From contig NZ_JAJISC010000002.1 in the NCBI RefSeq assembly GCF_024790395.1, positions 372,001 through 436,000 on the forward strand: 64,000 nucleotides of DNA, given 5' to 3'. Position 1 is the stretch's first letter; the number at the start of each line of letters is the position of its first letter. This DNA comes from Halomonas dongshanensis (GTDB lineage: Bacteria; Pseudomonadota; Gammaproteobacteria; Pseudomonadales; Halomonadaceae). The notes under the pieces are model-generated. The model did no database searches and was not told where the DNA came from. It was given only the letters and a program-made list of their open reading frames with translations. A program made the translations under genes and the position numbers. This document shows, piece after piece, positions 9,784 through 19,083 of this stretch.

Positions 9784-10730
9784 GCGCGGGCGAGGTCATT
9801 GATGGCCTCGCCGCGCTCAAAAGCCAGCAGATTATCGAAGGCATCGCCAAAATAGCGCTCGAAGCTATCTTTCTCGACGTACCCCAAATGCGGCGTCGCC
9901 AGCACGTTGCCAAGCGCAAGCAGTGAAAGCTCGCCTACCGGCTCCTCGTCGAAGACGTCAATGGCGGCCTGCCCAGGCGCGCCCTGGCGCAGCGCCGTCT
10001 CGAGCGCTTCTGGAGCGATGAGCCCGGCGCGGCTGGTGTTGACCAATAGAGCCGTAGGCTTCATCAGCGCCAAGTGCTCGGCGGTGACGATGGCGCGGGT
10101 GTCGGCATTAAGGCGTAAGTGCAGGCTCAGCACGTCGGCTTGACGAAACAGCGCGGCTTGGCTGTCGGCTACCTCGATGCCTGCCTCCTCGGCGCGCTGG
10201 CGCGAGCCCTCGCGACCCCACACCAGCACCTGCATGCCAAAGGCCTTACCGAACCCGGCGACGAGCTGGCCGATCTTGCCGTAGCCGAAAATGCCCAGCG
10301 TGCGCCCGCGCAGGCCGCGCCCGAGCGTTTGCTGCCAGCGTCCGGCTTTGAGGTTGGCGGCTTCCTCGGGAAGATGGCGCATGGCCGCCATGATCAAGGC
10401 CCAGGTCAATTCAGCCGGTGCATGCGGCGAGCCCGTACCCGTCACCACCGCGACGCCGCGCGCTCGGCAGGCTGCGAGATCCACGTGTGCTGCGCCGCCG
10501 CCGGTCTGGCTGATCAGGCGGAGCTTGGGCAAACGGGCAAGCAGTTCGGCGGTGATGGCGGTGCGCTCGCGAATCAGTACCAGCGCCTCGGCGTCTTCGA
10601 AGCGCTTGGCGAGGGTGTCGAGATCGGTCGGGGTATCGTGATACAGGGTGACCTCGTGGTCGGCGAGCTTGGCGAAGGCGTCGAGGTGGCGCACGCAGTC
10701 TTGGTAGTCATCGGGAATTACGATTTTCAA
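9780..10730 (-). CDS. D-2-hydroxyacid dehydrogenase family protein
   Basis: This 316-residue protein has the layout of the NAD-dependent D-2-hydroxyacid dehydrogenases. The Rossmann motif GIFGYGKIG lies in the middle. The catalytic set is in place: Arg in NTSRAGLI, Glu in DVFDEEP and His in ATPHLGY. I start at a TTG at 10730 (reading LKIVIPDD) because AGGAG lies 7 bases upstream; the longer frame from 10781 adds 17 residues not typical of the family. It is transcribed towards the racemase gene. Candidate substrates are 2-keto acids such as glyoxylate or hydroxypyruvate, but specificity cannot be read here. Confidence 0.85.
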   Translation of the reverse strand: MKIVIPDDYQDCVRHLDAFAKLADHEVTLYHDTPTDLDTLAKRFEDAEALVLIRERTAITAELLARLPKLRLISQTGGGAAHVDLAACRARGVAVVTGTGSPHAPAELTWALIMAAMRHLPEEAANLKAGRWQQTLGRGLRGRTLGIFGYGKIGQLVAGFGKAFGMQVLVWGREGSRQRAEEAGIEVADSQAALFRQADVLSLHLRLNADTRAIVTAEHLALMKPTALLVNTSRAGLIAPEALETALRQGAPGQAAIDVFDEEPVGELSLLALGNVLATPHLGYVEKDSFERYFGDAFDNLLAFERGEAINDLARA

Positions 10731-10870
10731 GGCAGCTCTCCTGAGTGGCGGGACGGGAACCTCGACGCCAAGGCATGGCAAGGTAAGACATCGATAGTGC
10801 CATGTAGCGCTGGGAATGCCGATATCACGAACGTCTTATCGTGCCCTTGTCTGTGTGCGCATCGTTTACA

Positions 10871-10911
10871 CTGCCCAGAGCGGTGATGATGCTGCCAAGA
10901 GCGGTGGTGAT
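10871..10911. repeat. Tandem 20-mer repeat in a divergent promoter region
   Basis: Two 20-mers, at 10871-10890 and 10892-10911, differ at two positions (core AGAGCGGTGRTGAT) and have a 21-bp period, about two helical turns. They lie between the divergent hydroxyacid dehydrogenase and flavin reductase genes. Paired regulator sites are plausible; nothing shows which regulator. Confidence 0.45.
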
Positions 10912-10994
10912 ATAAGCCCACCATGGAACCGATAGGGGCCTACCTTACGGCCAACCAGAGTGACTAAAACGCGCTTCGCGAAAGGGGAACCTCG

Positions 10995-11606
10995 ATGGAC
11001 TACCGACTCGATGACACGCCTTTGAGCGCTGGCACGCTCTACCGCCTCTTCTCGGGCGGTATCTGCCCACGGCCGATTGCCTGGGTGGCTACGCAAGACG
11101 CTGCTGGGACGGCCAATCTGGCGCCGTTTTCGTTCTTCAACGTAGCCAGCGTCAACCCGCCGGTGCTGGCGTTCGCGCCGCTGCGTAACGGCGACGGTGA
11201 ACTGAAAGATACGGTCAATAACCTGAACGCGGTGCCCGAGTGCGTGATCCATGTCGGTACCGAAGCCCTGGTGGAGGCGCTCAACGCCACCAGCGCGACG
11301 GTGGCGCCGCACGAAGACGAATTCGTTCTCTCCGGGCTCGACAAGGCCTCCATGCCGGGGCTTGGAGTGCCGCGCATTGCCCAGGCGCCGCTGGCGTTTG
11401 GCTGTCGCCTGCGCGAGTTGATTACGCTTGGCGATGCGCCGCTGGCCGGTACCTTGGTGCTGGCCGAGGTGGTCTCGATCCACATCGACGACGCCCTCTG
11501 GGATGGCCGCCATGTGGACATGGACGCGCTAGGCGCCATTGGCCGTCTGGCGGGTAACGACTTCGTGCGCACGCACGACCGCTTCGCCTTGCAGCGGCCA
11601 GGCTAA
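10995..11606 (+). CDS. Flavin reductase-like (FMN-binding split barrel) protein
   Basis: This 203-residue protein belongs to the flavin reductase-like FMN-binding split-barrel family. The segments GGICPRPIAWVAT and APFSFFNVASVNPPVLAFAP match the conserved flavin-contacting parts. Members reduce FMN for partner monooxygenases or act as flavoprotein oxidoreductases. No monooxygenase gene is next to it, so the partner is unknown. GGGGAA lies shortly before the ATG. It is divergent from the hydroxyacid dehydrogenase and followed by a hairpin at 11627-11652. Confidence 0.85.
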   Translation: MDYRLDDTPLSAGTLYRLFSGGICPRPIAWVATQDAAGTANLAPFSFFNVASVNPPVLAFAPLRNGDGELKDTVNNLNAVPECVIHVGTEALVEALNATSATVAPHEDEFVLSGLDKASMPGLGVPRIAQAPLAFGCRLRELITLGDAPLAGTLVLAEVVSIHIDDALWDGRHVDMDALGAIGRLAGNDFVRTHDRFALQRPG

Positions 11607-11626
11607 TGCTCAGATAACCACAGGGG

Positions 11627-11652
11627 CGCCTCGCTGGTGATCAGGCGAGGCG
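11627..11652 (+). terminator. Hairpin after the flavin reductase gene
   Basis: CGCCTCGC (11627-11634) pairs with GCGAGGCG (11645-11652) over a 10-base loop. There is no T-run after it, so it may be an RNA 3' end stabiliser or a factor-dependent site rather than a classical terminator. Confidence 0.4.
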
Positions 11653-11767
11653 TCAATCGTGCCTTGGTGTCTCGATTCAACGCCCTGCGGGGCTATTTCA
11701 TCGTATGCTTAGCGGCCTAAACGATGCCCCACTAAACGGTCTTTCTCTGCTGGATAGCGAAAACGAC

Positions 11768-13918
11768 ATGAAACGATCCTTGAGTATCCGCGCCATGCTG
11801 GTGGCGCTCTTTCTGGCCGCCATCATTGGGGCCATCGTGCTGGCCGCGACGGGCTGGGTCACCAACCAGCGCTTGGTTGGGTCGCAGCGCTATCTCACCG
11901 ATGACGTCATGCCGCTGCAGCGCGCCAGCCGTAACCTGGTGCTGGCAATGAATGCCTTTGCCCAGCGCCATACCGATTTGCTGGCGGCCGATGCCGAGCT
12001 GATCGATGGCGTGACGCCTCAAGCCGAACCCGCCGCGCGCTTCGATGCGGCCCTTGCGACCCTGCACGACGATACGGCGTCCATCGATCAGCGCGAGCAA
12101 CTGACGGCCCTCGAAGAGGGCTATGGTGCCTTGATCGATGGCGACACCCGCTTGGAGGCGCTGCGTCGCGACGAGCTTTCGCTGACGGCGCAGATGAACG
12201 CGCGCCTGGAACAGATGGAGAACATGATTGCCGCCGTGACCCAAAGCGCGGGGTCGTTGGCGGCTGGGGCTGCCGATGCGTATCAAAACCGCACCGACGA
12301 GCAGCGAGAATTCATGCTCGCTTGGCGCGAAGATGGCATGACGACGCTGCCCACCCAACTGCTCGACAGCATGTTCGAGCCGCAGCCGGACATTGGTCGC
12401 CTGATTGGCGAGGCACGCTTGGCTACGGCACAGCTAGCCGACCTTGGCCGCCAGATGACGCTGATCGAACAGCCTGTGGTGCTGACCCAACTGCGCGATC
12501 AAGCGCTTGTCGCGAATGTGGCTCAGGCACGCCAAGCGCTTGCTGAGATCGCCGAAGCACCCAGCACCGAAGTGGAGCAGCGCGCGCAAATCCGCAATCT
12601 AGATGGCGTCATCGTCGAACTTGATGCGGTCATGGCTCAAGGGGCAACGTCGGTATATGGCCTGCGCGAGCGCCAGCTCGACCTCGCCGCTCAGGTGCAG
12701 GCAGCATTGGCCGACGTGGCTGCGGCCTCGGCGGCGGTGCGCACACCGCTGGCGGCGCTCGAGCGCTACGCGAGCGCCCGCGCCGATCGTGCGGCGGGCG
12801 ATGCCGAGACCTTGGCCCAAGCGGGGAGAACCTTGCTAATCGCGGTGACGATTGTGGTCATCGCGTTTCTGGCAATCTTTGGCTGGCGCACTCTGGTACG
12901 CGTGCTTGGCCCGCTGGTCAGCATGCGCCGACAGATGGAGAGCATCAGCGGCGCGGCCGGGGAGAACGCCGATCTTTCCATGCGCCTGAACGCTGCGCGT
13001 AACGACGAAGTGGGCCAGACCGCCCAGGCCTTCAATCGCATGATGGATACCTTCGAGGGCATGGTGGCGCAGATTCGTGCCAGCGCCGAGGACATCGCCG
13101 CCAGCAGCCGCCAGATCGCCGCAGGCAATGAAAACCTCTCCCAGCGCACCGATCAGCAGGCGGCGTCACTGGCCGAGACGGCGTCGAGCCTCGAGCAGAT
13201 TACCGCCACGGTGAAGCAGACGGCCGACTATGCCGATCAGGCGCGCGATGCCAGCGAAAACGTCGATGGCAGGGCGCGCTCTGCTGGTGATGTGGCCAAG
13301 CGCACTACCGACGCCATGCGCCAGATTCGGGAAGCCAGCGAAAAGATCACCTCGATCATCAAGGCCATCGACGACATCGCCTTCCAAACCAACCTGCTGG
13401 CGCTCAACGCCTCGGTCGAGGCGGCGCGGGCAGGTGAGCAGGGGCGCGGGTTCGCCGTGGTAGCCCAAGAGGTACGCAAGCTGGCTGGACGCAGCGCCGA
13501 GGAGGCCGCCCAGATCCGTCATCTGGTCGATGATAGCGTTGCCAAGGTGAGCGAAGGCGAGCATCTGGTCACCGCGTCGAGCCAGCACCTGCAGGATATC
13601 GTCGAGAGCCTCTCGGCGGTAACGCGCTACGTCACTGAGATTGCGGCTGCTACCAAGGAGCAGTCTACCGGTATCGAGCAGATCAACGACGCCATTTCAC
13701 AGCTCGATCAGGTAACTCATCAGAACGCTCGCTTGGTGCAGGACGCCACCAGCGCCAGTCAAACTCTGGATGAGCGCGCAAGCGACATGCACGGTCTCGT
13801 CGAGCGCTTTCGCGTCGGCGACCGCGCCTTTGAGCAGCGCAACGCTCTGCCCGAGCCTGCGCTACGCCTCGGCTCAGTACCGCGACGGTTAACCGATCGA
13901 GAGGTTGAATTCAGCTAG
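11768..13918 (+). CDS. Methyl-accepting chemotaxis protein, long periplasmic sensor
   Basis: This 716-residue chemoreceptor has an N-terminal membrane helix (residues about 10-32) and a long helical periplasmic region to about 355. A second membrane helix ([23 protein letters not shown]), a HAMP domain and the cytoplasmic signalling coil follow. The hairpin tip contains [20 protein letters not shown], and flanking glutamine/glutamate-rich helices carry methylation sites. The ligand is unknown. The frame is open from 11705, but the ATG at 11768 begins directly before the charged leader and membrane helix, as usual. No che genes are nearby, so it feeds a chemotaxis system encoded elsewhere. Confidence 0.9.
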   Translation: MKRSLSIRAMLVALFLAAIIGAIVLAATGWVTNQRLVGSQRYLTDDVMPLQRASRNLVLAMNAFAQRHTDLLAADAELIDGVTPQAEPAARFDAALATLHDDTASIDQREQLTALEEGYGALIDGDTRLEALRRDELSLTAQMNARLEQMENMIAAVTQSAGSLAAGAADAYQNRTDEQREFMLAWREDGMTTLPTQLLDSMFEPQPDIGRLIGEARLATAQLADLGRQMTLIEQPVVLTQLRDQALVANVAQARQALAEIAEAPSTEVEQRAQIRNLDGVIVELDAVMAQGATSVYGLRERQLDLAAQVQAALADVAAASAAVRTPLAALERYASARADRAAGDAETLAQAGRTLLIAVTIVVIAFLAIFGWRTLVRVLGPLVSMRRQMESISGAAGENADLSMRLNAARNDEVGQTAQAFNRMMDTFEGMVAQIRASAEDIAASSRQIAAGNENLSQRTDQQAASLAETASSLEQITATVKQTADYADQARDASENVDGRARSAGDVAKRTTDAMRQIREASEKITSIIKAIDDIAFQTNLLALNASVEAARAGEQGRGFAVVAQEVRKLAGRSAEEAAQIRHLVDDSVAKVSEGEHLVTASSQHLQDIVESLSAVTRYVTEIAAATKEQSTGIEQINDAISQLDQVTHQNARLVQDATSASQTLDERASDMHGLVERFRVGDRAFEQRNALPEPALRLGSVPRRLTDREVEFS

Positions 13919-13925
13919 AGGTGCC

Positions 13926-14144
13926 TGCATCCTCAAATTGGGCTCCTTGACCGACGAATCCGCCACCCACGGCTTTGCCGATAACATGGCAGCATCAAAG
14001 GCGCAGTCGATCGCCCGCGCCGATGTCGCCTAGGCGCTGCTCTACGTGCTTCAGCAGCATTCTGAGAGGACTAACCGCGAGGTCACGCTGCTCAACAGTG
14101 ATCAGCCCATCGACGCGCTTTTGCGCAGCGGCTCAAGCAGGTAG
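13926..14144 (+). pseudogene. C-terminal remnant of an NAD(P)-binding SDR-like protein
   Basis: One frame reads CILKLGSLTDESATHGF and then SIARADVA, a stop (TAG), and ALLYVLQQHSERTNREVTLL. This resembles the last third of atypical SDR/NmrA-like proteins (pattern ILRPGRLTDEPATG, then SRADVA, then ELxxGDTPI). There is no start codon or N-terminal Rossmann domain and a stop lies inside, so it is a decayed fragment. It lies between the chemoreceptor and a DUF3820 gene whose end it overlaps on the other strand. Confidence 0.5.
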
Positions 14145-14326
14145 CTCAAACCGTTGTGGTCGATCTCCTGCATCAAGGCCAGGAGTCGGCCCAACTCTCC
14201 ACTCGGAAACCCCTCCCGCGCGAACCAGTTCAAATAGGGCCCCGGCAGGTCAGCAATCACGCACCCCGCATGCTTGCCAAACGGCATCGTGACCGTCACC
14301 AATTTTTGCAGTTCTGACGATTCCAA
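14102..14326 (-). CDS. DUF3820 family protein
   Basis: This 74-residue protein matches DUF3820: MPFGKHAGCVIADLP, then LNWFAREGFPSGELGRLLAL. Members are small cytoplasmic proteins of unknown function; the fold may be related to exonuclease-associated or nucleic-acid-binding domains. The start is a TTG at 14326 with GAGGA about 6 bases upstream; the family motif itself begins near residue 14. It lies between the LysR gene and the SDR remnant, with no functional context. Confidence 0.8.
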   Translation of the reverse strand: MESSELQKLVTVTMPFGKHAGCVIADLPGPYLNWFAREGFPSGELGRLLALMQEIDHNGLSYLLEPLRKSASMG

Positions 14327-14361
14327 AAGTTATCCTCTTTTCTATCGCAGTCTCTAAGGGG

Positions 14362-15225
14362 CTAGCGTGTTGGCTCGGCGATCAATTCGGCCAGCGCCCT
14401 CGCGGGTGTGCTGAGCTGGGAGAGCGGGCGGTGGATCAAGCCTACGTCGCGATAGAACGTGTGTTCGCCAAGGGGCAGTGCGCGTACTTGGGCCGGCCAG
14501 CGCGAAAAGGCCAAGGTGTGCGGCACCAGGGCCACGCCAACGCCGTTGGCCACCAGGCGCAAAATGGCATCCAGCTCGTCCACTTCACACACTTCGCGTA
14601 CCGCGCAGGCCTGCTGGCGTAAAAAGCGCTCCACTTGGCGCCCGCCAAAGGAGGCGCGGTCGTAGCGCACGAAGGGTTGGCTTTCGAGCAGCGCGCGCCA
14701 GTCGCTGCCATGAGTGCGCTTGGGCACGAGTAGGTGAAAGGGCTCGTGGGCCAGGGTGTGCCAATGAAGGTCGGCCTGTAGGGCAAAGGGCGGGCGAATC
14801 AAGATGGCCATGTCCAGCTTGCCGGTATCGACCTGGTCGACCAGCTCCATGGAAACACCCGGTACCACTCGACTGCGGCAGTCGGGGTGCTGGCGGTGAA
14901 AGCGCGCCAGGATGTCCGGCAGCAGCATGCGCTGTATCGATGCGATGGCACCCAACGTGACGCTGTTGACCGTGGCCGCGCTGTTGCTCGTGCCCAACTG
15001 CGCATAGAGGGCTAGAAGCTCCTGCGCTTTTCCAAGCAGCTCGTGCCCACGCGTATTGAGCCGTGAAAGGCGCCCTTGGCGCTCGAACAGCGGCGTACCG
15101 AGCGCCTCTTCAAGCCGCTTCATCTGCGCGCTAACCGCCGCTTGAGTCAGGCCGATCTTATTGGCAGCGGCAGCGAAGGTGCCCTCTTGAGCCACCACAA
15201 TGAAAGTTTTAAGTTCGCGTATCAT
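14362..15225 (-). CDS. LysR-family transcriptional regulator
   Basis: This 287-residue protein has the N-terminal LysR winged helix-turn-helix (TFAAAANKIGLTQAAVSAQM, residues about 16-35). The C-terminal periplasmic-binding-like sensing domain begins near residue 90. It is divergent from the VOC gene at 15358 across 132 bases of AT-rich DNA, the usual arrangement for a LysR regulator and its target. The inducer is unknown. Length is normal. Confidence 0.9.
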   Translation of the reverse strand: MIRELKTFIVVAQEGTFAAAANKIGLTQAAVSAQMKRLEEALGTPLFERQGRLSRLNTRGHELLGKAQELLALYAQLGTSNSAATVNSVTLGAIASIQRMLLPDILARFHRQHPDCRSRVVPGVSMELVDQVDTGKLDMAILIRPPFALQADLHWHTLAHEPFHLLVPKRTHGSDWRALLESQPFVRYDRASFGGRQVERFLRQQACAVREVCEVDELDAILRLVANGVGVALVPHTLAFSRWPAQVRALPLGEHTFYRDVGLIHRPLSQLSTPARALAELIAEPTR

Positions 15226-15357
15226 CGATCAATTTTATTTGAGTATTGGTCAAAAATATATTGATTTTGTTTTTGAATGGATCCGCCTAGCATGGCCAAA
15301 CAAACTAGGCACTTTCTATGCAGCGCCTAAAAAAATTGCCCAAGACCGGAGACACCC

Positions 15358-15783
15358 ATGAGTCTTTCACCCTTTCATCTTGCCATTCCCGTTTACGACG
15401 TGCCGCTGGCACGGGCCTTCTATAACGATGTCTTCGGTCTCGAAGAGGGGCGCTCCAGCGATAACTGGGTCGACTTCAACTTCTTTGGTCACCAGCTAGT
15501 CATTCACGGCCACCCTAAAACCCCGAGCCAAGAGAGCGCCCACACCAATCCGGTAGACGGACACGATGTGCCGGTACCGCACTTTGGCGTGGTACTCGGT
15601 TGGGAAGAGTGGGAGGCCCTGGCCGAACGACTCAAGTCACACGGCACCGAGTTCGTCATCGAGCCCTATGTGCGCTTCAAGGGCCAAGTTGGCGAGCAAG
15701 CCACCATGTTCCTGCTCGACCCTTGTGGCAACGCCCTGGAGTTCAAGGCGTTCAAGGATATGGGCCAGCTGTTTGCTAAGTAG
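15358..15783 (+). CDS. VOC (glyoxalase/dioxygenase fold) family protein
   Basis: This 141-residue protein has the paired beta-alpha-beta-beta-beta modules of the vicinal oxygen chelate superfamily. Possible metal ligands are His in [10 protein letters not shown], His in VPHFGVVL and Glu in GNALEFKAF. Members include glyoxalases, extradiol dioxygenases and resistance proteins; the reaction cannot be told from the sequence. It is divergent from a LysR gene that probably controls it. A GC-rich hairpin follows at 15816-15835. Confidence 0.87.
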   Translation: MSLSPFHLAIPVYDVPLARAFYNDVFGLEEGRSSDNWVDFNFFGHQLVIHGHPKTPSQESAHTNPVDGHDVPVPHFGVVLGWEEWEALAERLKSHGTEFVIEPYVRFKGQVGEQATMFLLDPCGNALEFKAFKDMGQLFAK

Positions 15784-15815
15784 ATTTGCTGCCACGTCAT
15801 CATGGCTTGATCACC

Positions 15816-15835
15816 GCGCCGCCTACGGGCGGCGC
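15816..15835 (+). terminator. Terminator hairpin after the VOC gene
   Basis: GCGCCGCC (15816-15823) pairs perfectly with GGCGGCGC (15828-15835) around TACG, a stable tetraloop. Only a weak T-run (GTTTT at 15841) follows. Confidence 0.6.
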
Positions 15836-15843
15836 AATGCGTT

Positions 15844-15975
15844 TTAGAGGGCCTCTAGCGCTCGTTCGTCGCGACTGTGCTTTAACGGTGTAACGCCAAA
15901 GTAGCGCTTATAGTCACGGCTGAACTGGGCCGCGCTGTAGTAGCCCACTCGCTGCGCGGCGAGCCCGGTTTCCCC
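15844..15975 (-). pseudogene. C-terminal fragment of an AraC-family regulator
   Basis: The minus strand encodes 43 residues ending in the second helix-turn-helix of an AraC regulator (AAQRVGYYSAAQFSRDYKRY then FGVTP). An intact frame continues upstream to 16197 but loses all resemblance to AraC. The gene is therefore cut, apparently where the integrase remnant begins. Confidence 0.7.
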
Positions 15976-16026
15976 TCGCGTGGCTCCTATTAGGCTCTTG
16001 GAAATGAGGCTTTCCAAGGAGTCATC

Positions 16027-16214
16027 ATGGCGAAGACCAACCTCACCCAGTCCGCAGTCGATGCGACACAACCTCAAGACAAGACCCATCGAGTTGCGGG
16101 ATACCGTGGTGCTTGGCTTCCTATGCAAGAACATATCGGCGGGCCGAAAGGTGTTCATGCTCCAGTACCGTACGATGGCACAGGAGTGGCTGGCCAAGGT
16201 GCGCCAGCGAGTGT
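16027..16214 (+). pseudogene. Frameshifted, deleted N-terminus of a tyrosine integrase
   Basis: One frame starts MAKTNLTQSAVDATQPQDK, the start of many phage/island integrases. The reading then moves to another frame for IELRDTVVLGFLCK and GRKVFMLQYRT, typical of the arm-binding domain. It jumps to AQEWLAKVRQ with an internal stretch missing, and ends. No catalytic domain follows. This is a relic of a genomic island or prophage that has otherwise gone. Confidence 0.7.
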
Positions 16215-16426
16215 GGTCAAAATTCTTACAGGATCCGATTTACAACACATCCTACGTGGTCCCCGTTAATTAGCGATGAACCTATTTTCCTGCCGAGGAA
16301 TAGGCTTAGACCAAGGTCGTGTCAACGCTCTCAACGGGTTGATTTGGTTTACGCTTGCCGATGTCGTTAATCACGACGCAAAACAACACGACAAAAAATT
16401 ACGATGAGCGCTCAAGGGGGCAGGGA
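16215..16426. other. Intergenic region between integrase relic and chemoreceptor
   Basis: No gene or convincing RNA signal is seen here apart from the tail of the integrase relic. The chemoreceptor promoter must lie in this stretch, but I could not pick boxes with confidence. Confidence 0.5.
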
Positions 16427-17986
16427 ATGAAGCATCTTTCCATTAAGTGGAGTCTTAGCGCTGCCTTGGCGGCGCTGGTGGTGATGATCGGCCTGATCAG
16501 CGCGCTGGGGTTCTATTCCAGTGCCAGCAGCGACAGCGCGTTGGACGAGTTGGCGTTGACGAATGGTCAGCTCACCAATCTTGCCAACCGAACGCAGGTC
16601 AATGCTCTCCGGGCGCACGCTTTTCTCGATCGGTTCGCCAGTTTGAGCGCTCAGGGCAACCCCGATCTGGGTGCCGAGAACCAGCAACGTGCAGTGGAGG
16701 CCGTGGCGCTGGCCGACGATGCCTATACAGCTTTTAGAAACATACCACTACCGGCAGACGACACACGCCAGCCGCTGATCGAGGCGATTGGTGAGGCTTA
16801 CCTCGCTTACGTGACCAACGGCATCGTCCCCATGCTCGACGCCATGCCGTTCCAAATCCAGCGTCAACAAGAGGCGCTCGCTGAACTAGGTGGCGAGCTC
16901 GATGCGGCCATGGAGGATCTGCTGCACTACACGAACGCACGCAGCGTGGCAGAGATCGCGCGTATTCAGCAATTATCCAGCTGGATCAACGGCGGCGGCA
17001 TCGCGCTATTGCTGACCGCTTTGGTAGCGGCGTTCATCATTCGTGCCTTGATGATACGCGGCGTGGTCGCGCCCATCCGCGAGGCGATCACTCACTTCGA
17101 GCGCATTGCCGAAGGCGACTTGACCGCCTCGATCGAGGCGCAAGGGCGTAACGAGATCGGTCAACTCTTTGCCGCACTGAGCGCCATGCAGGCGCGGCTC
17201 AAGCAATTGGTGTTGACCCTGCGTGAGAGTAGCGACGGCGTATTCAGCGGTGCCAGCGACATTTCTTCGGGCAGCCAAGATCTCTCGTCGCGTACCGAAC
17301 AGCAGGCCAGCGCCCTACAGCAAACGGCTGCCAGCATGGAGGAGATGGCTACCACCGTGAGCCGCAACACCGAGATCGCCCAGCAGGCGGATACGCTCTC
17401 TCTATCGGCTGCCCGGTCGGTGGAAAGCGGCGGAGCGGAAGTCGAGCGCACGGCTATCGTCATGCGCGAAATCGCCGAAAGTGCCAAGCGTATCAACGAC
17501 ATCATTGGGGTAATCGACTCGATCGCTTTTCAGACCAATATCCTTGCCTTGAACGCGTCGGTGGAAGCTGCCCGGGCAGGCGAGCAGGGGCGTGGCTTTG
17601 CCGTGGTCGCTAGCGAAGTCCGCTCGCTCGCCAGTCGGAGTGCAGCCTCGGCCAGTGAAATTCGCGCCTTGATCGAAACCACTACCCAGCAGATCGACAG
17701 TGGCGCCGCTCAAGCCGAACGCAGCGGCACTACCATTGCCAGCACTGTCGCCTCGATCCAGCAGGTCACCGCGCTAATGGCGGAGATCTCTACCGCCACC
17801 CGCGAGCAAAACGGCGGCATCGCTCAGATCAATGCCGCTTTAGCCGAAATGGATGGCGTCACCCAGCAAAATGCGGCCTTGGTGCAACAAACCAGCACTG
17901 CCGCCAACGCCCTGGAGCATCAGGCACGGCATCTTGCCAAGCAGATAGGGATGTTTCATTTAGCTAATGAGCTCGTTAGCACCTGA
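16427..17986 (+). CDS. Methyl-accepting chemotaxis protein, short four-helix sensor
   Basis: This 519-residue receptor has an N-terminal membrane helix (residues about 10-31), a periplasmic region of about 150 residues typical of the four-helix-bundle type, and a second membrane helix ([20 protein letters not shown]). A HAMP domain and the signalling hairpin with [20 protein letters not shown] follow. The ATG at 16427 follows GCAGGGA; the frame is open from 16355 but the upstream part looks non-coding. The ligand is unknown and no che genes lie nearby. Confidence 0.9.
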   Translation: MKHLSIKWSLSAALAALVVMIGLISALGFYSSASSDSALDELALTNGQLTNLANRTQVNALRAHAFLDRFASLSAQGNPDLGAENQQRAVEAVALADDAYTAFRNIPLPADDTRQPLIEAIGEAYLAYVTNGIVPMLDAMPFQIQRQQEALAELGGELDAAMEDLLHYTNARSVAEIARIQQLSSWINGGGIALLLTALVAAFIIRALMIRGVVAPIREAITHFERIAEGDLTASIEAQGRNEIGQLFAALSAMQARLKQLVLTLRESSDGVFSGASDISSGSQDLSSRTEQQASALQQTAASMEEMATTVSRNTEIAQQADTLSLSAARSVESGGAEVERTAIVMREIAESAKRINDIIGVIDSIAFQTNILALNASVEAARAGEQGRGFAVVASEVRSLASRSAASASEIRALIETTTQQIDSGAAQAERSGTTIASTVASIQQVTALMAEISTATREQNGGIAQINAALAEMDGVTQQNAALVQQTSTAANALEHQARHLAKQIGMFHLANELVST

Positions 17987-18318
17987 ATCGATATGGTCAC
18001 CCTACACTAGAGAGGATGCCGCTATCGCTGCAATGGCATAGCGGTATGCGCTCGCATATACATTTTTTTAAAAGCGCCATCGAGCTTTGTTTTTTGTGTA
18101 TTTGTTAGTACAGCAATTTCCCACCTTTATTGTTACCAATCTTTATATTTCCATTATTCGGAAAAGTTGTTTTTTAAATAAATAATTCAAGCGCTTATTT
18201 TTTAGCTTTGGCTCTAGACTTATTGACATAAGCCTAAAGAACTAGATTTTAGTTGTTGACGCTTCACTTCATAAATTCACATACTAAATAAACGGAATGC
18301 CTTTTCGGAATACGGAAA
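17987..18318. other. AT-rich intergenic region before the IclR gene
   Basis: This 332-base gap begins with a hairpin (18016-18047) and then becomes strongly AT-rich. No open frame is convincing. Near the IclR start, CGGAA recurs at 18293, 18306 and 18313, and CGGAAA also appears near 18160; these could be autoregulatory IclR contacts. Confidence 0.5.
18016..18047 (+). terminator. Probable terminator after the second chemoreceptor gene
   Basis: ATGCCGCTAT (18016-18025) pairs with ATAGCGGTAT (18038-18047) with one G-T wobble and a 12-base loop. A T7 run follows about 17 bases later. Confidence 0.5.
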
Positions 18319-19047
18319 ATGATTACTAAAGCAGTAGCTGTACTCGAAGCGCTGGCACGCTCGCGAGAACCGCAGGGGGTATCGCAGCTAAGTGCGCAAT
18401 TACAGATGCCTGTGGCAACGATTCATCGCCAGCTACAGACGTTGGTCAATGAGGATCTGGCTCGCCAGACGGCGCGGGGAGGCCTCTACGAGCTTGGTGA
18501 GCGGGCTTTTACTCTGGCGTACACCATCAATCGCCGTCGGGGGATTCAGCACAGCCGAGCCGTACTCAAAGAGTTAAACCGTACTACGTCATACTCCACC
18601 ATTTTCGGCAAGCTCGCGGATACCTCGTTTACCTATATCGATCATTTACCGGCGACAACGGCACTGAGTTTGAAAGGCAGCGTAGGGGCTTCGGGTTATC
18701 TACACGCCACCGCCATAGGCAAGGCGCTGCTGGCAACGTTGGACGAGGCCGAGTTCGAACGTTTATTGCCAACACTAGAGCTGACTGCGGTGACATCGGA
18801 AACGATTACCGATCCTCGAGCGCTGAAAGAAGAAATCGCGCGTATTCGCCAGCAGGGCTATGCGGTATCGCGGGGGGAGAACGAGCCGAAGGTTGCGTCC
18901 GTCGCGGTGCCCGTCCAGGTGGGGCGCGATGAGGATAAGACGCTTTATGCGGTATGTATTGCATCGCACATTTCTGAGCTCGACGACCTGCTTACGTGGG
19001 TGGAGGAGCTACGGCTGGCGGTCAAACGACTGGAGGAGGTTATTTAA
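18319..19047 (+). CDS. IclR-family regulator of module A
   Basis: This 242-residue protein has an N-terminal winged helix (QGVSQLSAQLQMPVATIHRQ, residues about 20-39) and the C-terminal IclR effector domain with GYLHATAIGKALLA and ENEPKVASVAVPV. It opens a co-directional run of transport and acyl-CoA genes and probably controls them in response to the imported acid or a CoA-linked intermediate. The gap to the next gene is short (36 bases). CGGAA repeats overlap its own promoter. Confidence 0.92.
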   Translation: MITKAVAVLEALARSREPQGVSQLSAQLQMPVATIHRQLQTLVNEDLARQTARGGLYELGERAFTLAYTINRRRGIQHSRAVLKELNRTTSYSTIFGKLADTSFTYIDHLPATTALSLKGSVGASGYLHATAIGKALLATLDEAEFERLLPTLELTAVTSETITDPRALKEEIARIRQQGYAVSRGENEPKVASVAVPVQVGRDEDKTLYAVCIASHISELDDLLTWVEELRLAVKRLEEVI

Positions 19048-19083
19048 ATATGACGAAACAAGAAAGGGGCATCGTTCCTGTCG

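Noticed and set aside
16027..16269. 80-residue ORF starting MAKTNLTQ as a real gene
   Set aside because: Only its first about 19 codons match an integrase; the matching continuation is in another frame, so this is a relic.
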